From assembly GCA_031291415.1 (NCBI GenBank), contig JARLJB010000065.1:1-64000 (forward strand): DNA of 64,000 nt, in the 5' to 3' direction. This DNA comes from Telmatospirillum sp. Its GTDB lineage: Bacteria; Pseudomonadota; Alphaproteobacteria; Rhodospirillales; Magnetospirillaceae. Numbering within the stretch: the stretch's first letter is position 1; the number at the start of each line of letters is the position of its first letter. The notes beneath the pieces were generated by a model. That model saw only the letters and a list, made by a program, of their open reading frames with translations. It was not told where the DNA came from and ran no database searches. The translations under genes and the position numbers were made by a program. This document shows positions 60,914-64,000 of the stretch, in pieces.

Positions 60914-62854
60914 ATGCATACGATTACCGGAATTGACAGATATAAAGGGCGGTTCATCGTAAAAATATTATCGGTATCCGCTTTGCTGATTGTGCTTTCG
61001 TTCGGCGTCTTCGGCGCCTGGATCTACAAAATGACCCGCGATGTCCTCATGCAGGAGATCTCCAACAATATCGCGGCGACGGGAGAGGCTGCGGCCAGCG
61101 GAGTTCTGAAATGGCTGGACGGGCGCCTGATGCTGGTCCGTGGATTGACCGAGGATGTGACGGCCGCCGCGGCGCCGGGGGACATCCATGCCCTGGTCAG
61201 CCGACGCAACCTGACGAGCGCGTTTTCGGAGGTCTATTTTGGTCATCAGGACGACGGCGCGTTCGAAACGTCCAATCCTTTGCCGATGCCGGCCGGCTAC
61301 GATCCGCGCAAGCGCCCCTGGTACGAAGCAGCCATAAAGGCCGGCCGATTGACTTTGAGCGCCCCCTACGTCGACGTGACCACGCGTAAATTGGTGATTG
61401 GTGTCGCCGAACCGGTCGGGACGGCGGGCAATGTGCGTGGCGTCGTCGGCGCGGATCTGCCTCTGGATGCCTTGGAGGCATTTCTGAAGAGCCTGACCGT
61501 GGCTGGCAAGGGATTCGTCTTCCTGGTTGATGAAAACGGCAATACTCTGGTTCACCCTGACGCCGCGAAAATCATGAAGCCTCTGGGAGTCGATCCGAAG
61601 ACGCCGCAGATCGAAACCGGCGATGCGATTATCCGCTTTTATCCTATTACCGGTCTGGCCTCGGTCAGATGGTATGTCGGGGTGTCGATCGATCGCGACG
61701 CGATGTACGCCCCCTTGCGGATGTTGACGGCCGTGTTGGTCATGGCGGTGCTGGTGGCAACGCTGGCGGCGTTGGTCCTTCTCGGTTGCCTCATTTTCCG
61801 TCTCGTCTCGCGGCCGATCACCGAGATGACGGCGGCGATGACCGCGTTGAGCGACGGCCACCTTGAGACGGATATTCCCGGTTTGGAGCGGCGCGACGAG
61901 TTGGGAGCGATGGCCGGAGCCCTCGAAATTTTCAAACGCAACGCCCAGGAAGTCGGAAAACTCCAGGCCGAACGCGAGAAACTGCGCCAGGAGGCGGAGG
62001 AAAATCGTCATGTTCTGCTGGAGCAGCTTGCCCGGGATTTCGAGGGTAACGTCTCGTCCCTGTTGCAGGCGGCTTTCACGGCGACCAAGGATATGGGCGG
62101 CTTGGCCGGTTTGCTGAGCAAGGGAATGGAGGATGCCCGGAAGAGCAGCAATACCGTTACACAAGCGACCGATGAAACCTCTTCCAACGTTCAGACAGTG
62201 GCCGCCGCAACGGAAGAACTCGCGGCGTCCATTGACGAAATTTCGCGCCGGGTCACGCAGAGCGCAGAAATCGCTACGCAGACGGCCTCGGATGCCGAAA
62301 AGGTCCGTGAAACCATGGAGGAATTGGCGCGGCAGGCCGAAAGCGTGAGCAGCATCGTGAACCTGATTAATGATATTGCGGCTCAGACCAATCTGCTCGC
62401 CTTGAACGCAACCATTGAAGCTGCCCGCGCCGGCGATTCCGGCAAGGGATTTGCCGTGGTTGCCAATGAGGTCAAGAACCTGGCCAATCAGACGGCCCAG
62501 GCCACCAGCGAGATCAAGGCTCAGATCGATGCCACGCAAATGGCCACCGCCCGGGCGGTGACGGAGACACGGGCCATTGCCAAAGTTGCGTTGGAGGCGC
62601 AGGAATTGGCCGCCAGTATCGCTTCGTCAGTCGAAGAGCAGGGCGCTGCGACCCGTGAAATTTCTCAGAACGTCAACCAGGCTTCCCACGGGACACAGAT
62701 CGTCGCTACGAATATCCACTCCGTCAGCGACGCCGTCGTGGATGCGACAGCGCGGGCGGCGGACGTGCAGTTGGCCGCCGATACGCTGGTCGGCCAGTTT
62801 CATTCTCTCGATGAACAGGTGCAGCGATTCATCGGTAGTGTGCGATCCGCCTGA
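60914..62854 (+). CDS. Methyl-accepting chemotaxis protein with a Cache sensor domain
   Basis: Receptor of about 646 residues. Membrane segment 1 is at about 17-36, then a periplasmic dCache-type domain ([26 protein letters not shown] is the classic Cache block), membrane segment 2 at about 270-296, HAMP, and a signalling domain whose hairpin tip is [32 protein letters not shown] (about 492-523). It should signal to CheA/CheW; the ligand is unknown, though Cache domains often bind small acids or amino acids. No CheR-docking pentapeptide at the C terminus. The second ATG (60914) is better spaced from GGGGA than the first (60908). Confidence 0.95.
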   Translation: MHTITGIDRYKGRFIVKILSVSALLIVLSFGVFGAWIYKMTRDVLMQEISNNIAATGEAAASGVLKWLDGRLMLVRGLTEDVTAAAAPGDIHALVSRRNLTSAFSEVYFGHQDDGAFETSNPLPMPAGYDPRKRPWYEAAIKAGRLTLSAPYVDVTTRKLVIGVAEPVGTAGNVRGVVGADLPLDALEAFLKSLTVAGKGFVFLVDENGNTLVHPDAAKIMKPLGVDPKTPQIETGDAIIRFYPITGLASVRWYVGVSIDRDAMYAPLRMLTAVLVMAVLVATLAALVLLGCLIFRLVSRPITEMTAAMTALSDGHLETDIPGLERRDELGAMAGALEIFKRNAQEVGKLQAEREKLRQEAEENRHVLLEQLARDFEGNVSSLLQAAFTATKDMGGLAGLLSKGMEDARKSSNTVTQATDETSSNVQTVAAATEELAASIDEISRRVTQSAEIATQTASDAEKVRETMEELARQAESVSSIVNLINDIAAQTNLLALNATIEAARAGDSGKGFAVVANEVKNLANQTAQATSEIKAQIDATQMATARAVTETRAIAKVALEAQELAASIASSVEEQGAATREISQNVNQASHGTQIVATNIHSVSDAVVDATARAADVQLAADTLVGQFHSLDEQVQRFIGSVRSA

Positions 62855-62878
62855 GCCGCGTTTTGGGCGTTATGGCAA

Positions 62879-62909
62879 GCCGCGGTGATCGGAATCCGAT
62901 CACCGCGGC
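62879..62909 (+). terminator. 14+3+14 terminator hairpin after the chemoreceptor
   Basis: GCCGCGGTGATCGG-AAT-CCGATCACCGCGGC is a perfect stem 25 bases after the chemoreceptor stop and 53 bases before the next gene. There is no T-run. Confidence 0.75.
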
Positions 62910-62962
62910 AAGCGCCGGGCGGCTCGACCGCGTTCCAATAGTCTTTCGAGGAGTGTTTCCTT

Positions 62963-63562
62963 ATGACCAATGTCCGTTCATCCCAACTTGGTTCCCTGTG
63001 CGTGTTCTGCGGCGCCGCGATGGGGAATGATCCCCACTTTCGCGAAGCGGCGGAGCGCCTTGGACGCCATTTGGCGGAGGCTGGGGTGACCTTGGTCTAT
63101 GGCGGCGGTCATGTCGGCCTGATGGGGGCTCTCGCCGAAACCGTGATGTCCTGCGGCGGCAAGGTCATCGGGGTGATTCCCGAACACCTTCTGAAAGTCG
63201 AGGCCTCCTTCAAAGAGGCCTCGGAATTGATCGTCGTCGACAGCATGCATACCCGCAAACATCGCATGTTCGATCTGGCCGACGGCTTTTGCGTCCTGCC
63301 GGGCGGGTTGGGAACGCTCGACGAGACCTTCGAGATTCTGACCTGGAAACAACTGAAGCTTCATAACAAGCCGGTCATTCTCGCCAATATCGATGGGTAC
63401 TGGGCGCCTTGGTTGCAACTCGTCGACGGCATCATCGCCAAGGGATTTGCCCAACCTGGAATCAACCGGTTGTATTCGGTCGTCGACAATGTCGATGATG
63501 TTCTGGCCTCAGCAAGGCGTGAGATCGTTGCTGCTCACAAAGACCACTCAAAGTTGTTCTGA
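62963..63562 (+). CDS. LOG-family nucleoside 5'-monophosphate phosphoribohydrolase
   Basis: The 199-residue Rossmann-fold protein of the TIGR00730/LOG family cleaves nucleoside monophosphates, in some organisms releasing active cytokinins. It was once misnamed lysine decarboxylase. The hallmark PGGLGTLDETFE (about 112-123) binds the ribose phosphate, with VFCGAAMGNDPHFREAA, YGGGHVGLMG and MHTRKHRMFDLAD also present. CGAGGAGT precedes the ATG. Physiological substrate in bacteria is uncertain. Confidence 0.93.
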   Translation: MTNVRSSQLGSLCVFCGAAMGNDPHFREAAERLGRHLAEAGVTLVYGGGHVGLMGALAETVMSCGGKVIGVIPEHLLKVEASFKEASELIVVDSMHTRKHRMFDLADGFCVLPGGLGTLDETFEILTWKQLKLHNKPVILANIDGYWAPWLQLVDGIIAKGFAQPGINRLYSVVDNVDDVLASARREIVAAHKDHSKLF

Positions 63563-63849
63563 ATTTTATCAATTTCCCTCTAGGCGGATGAGTTGCCGGC
63601 GTCGTGAACTGCTCGGAAAAGTCCGTTTTCCGGGGCGCTCGCGGCGTCAAGACGGCCGTCGGCGATTCTATTTGAACGCGACACGCGTCTTCAATGTTCG
63701 CCGATAAAGTTGGCTGGTGGGTCTTGCGTTCGGCGGGTGGGGTGTTAAGGTTCGGCGTCCGTCGCTTATGCCGAAAATGCGGCTGTTTGTGCTTGGGGCG
63801 CACCCCAACGGACAAGGGTAACGTTCCTTCTCATAGCAGGAAGCCAGCG

Positions 63850-64000
63850 ATGACGAAAATCAAGGTCGCCAATCCCATCGTCGAACTCGACGGCGACGAG
63901 ATGACACGGATCATTTGGAAGTTCATCAAGGACAAACTGATCCTTCCCTACCTCGACGTCGATTTGAAGTACTACGACTTGGGGATTGAGTATCGAGATC
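63850..64000 (+). CDS. icd: NADP-dependent isocitrate dehydrogenase, 5' end only
   Basis: ATG at 63850 opens [20 protein letters not shown], followed by [30 protein letters not shown] to the window edge. This is the eukaryote-like (type II) isocitrate dehydrogenase used by many alphaproteobacteria, which converts isocitrate to 2-oxoglutarate in the TCA cycle. Only 50 codons are present. A 287-base region upstream holds no other gene. Confidence 0.95.
   Translation, partial: MTKIKVANPIVELDGDEMTRIIWKFIKDKLILPYLDVDLKYYDLGIEYRD

Noticed and set aside
1-64000. tRNA genes, insertion sequences, integrases, phage genes
   Set aside because: I looked for T-loop patterns, transposase motifs and phage structural proteins and found none I could support.

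Overview
The window looks like chromosomal DNA from a free-living alphaproteobacterium, most likely a Rhodospirillales member. It is GC-rich and gene-dense. It carries the ethylmalonyl-CoA pathway (mcd, ccr, ecm), an etfB-etfA-hbd operon, a DUF3035/BamF-type lipoprotein after lspA, an overlapping lpx/waaA operon and a PEP-CTERM surface protein. The genus cannot be fixed from the sequence alone. I saw no tRNA, rRNA, CRISPR array, insertion sequence or prophage gene.

Layout. 0-2.4 kb: an ArnT-like membrane glycosyltransferase flanked by palindromes and by three tandem 105-bp structured repeats. 2.4-12.3 kb: C4/C5 acyl-CoA metabolism: hbd, etfA, etfB, a PduO-type cobalamin adenosyltransferase, lptG, methylsuccinyl-CoA dehydrogenase, crotonyl-CoA carboxylase/reductase and, divergently, B12-dependent ethylmalonyl-CoA mutase. 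The adenosyltransferase can supply the mutase cofactor and ETF can take electrons from the dehydrogenase. 12.4-18.5 kb: small or unknown genes, a lytic transglycosylase without a signal peptide, ribB behind an FMN riboswitch, a hotdog thioesterase, a lipoprotein and a PhaJ-like hydratase. 18.5-21.3 kb: an acid-sugar operon (enolase-superfamily dehydratase, GntR regulator, SDR). 21.5-29.3 kb: ribF, ileS, lspA, the BamF-like lipoprotein and a catalytic/non-catalytic M16 protease pair. 29.6-33.4 kb: DUF374 acyltransferase, waaA, lpxK and lpxL, overlapping by a few bases. 33.6-40.9 kb: hrpB, queD, queE, a GT4 glycosyltransferase, uppP and a DMT transporter gene broken by one in-frame amber codon.

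40.9-54.5 kb is a hexuronate/pectin island. It holds a Tat-exported GH28 polygalacturonase, a KdgF-like cupin, KduD, an enolase-superfamily enzyme, an ExuT-like MFS transporter, UxaC, an SDR in the place of UxaB, two-part altronate dehydratase (SAF subunit plus large subunit), an RraA-like protein and FadR-type GntR regulators. Three copies of the operator core ACCTGT-N3-ACAGGT stand before the uxa operon, between the transporter and its divergent regulator, and before the enolase-superfamily gene, so they probably define one regulon. KDG kinase, KDPG aldolase and KduI are not in the window. Inside the island lies a PEP-CTERM gene with a well-spaced sigma-54 promoter and a 14+6+14 palindrome upstream, but no exosortase nearby.

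55-64 kb: a small secreted protein, an OmpA-family porin, psd-pssA, a LysM protein, a Cache-domain chemoreceptor behind an intergenic region with two mutually exclusive hairpins, a LOG-family hydrolase and the 5' end of NADP isocitrate dehydrogenase, cut by the window edge.
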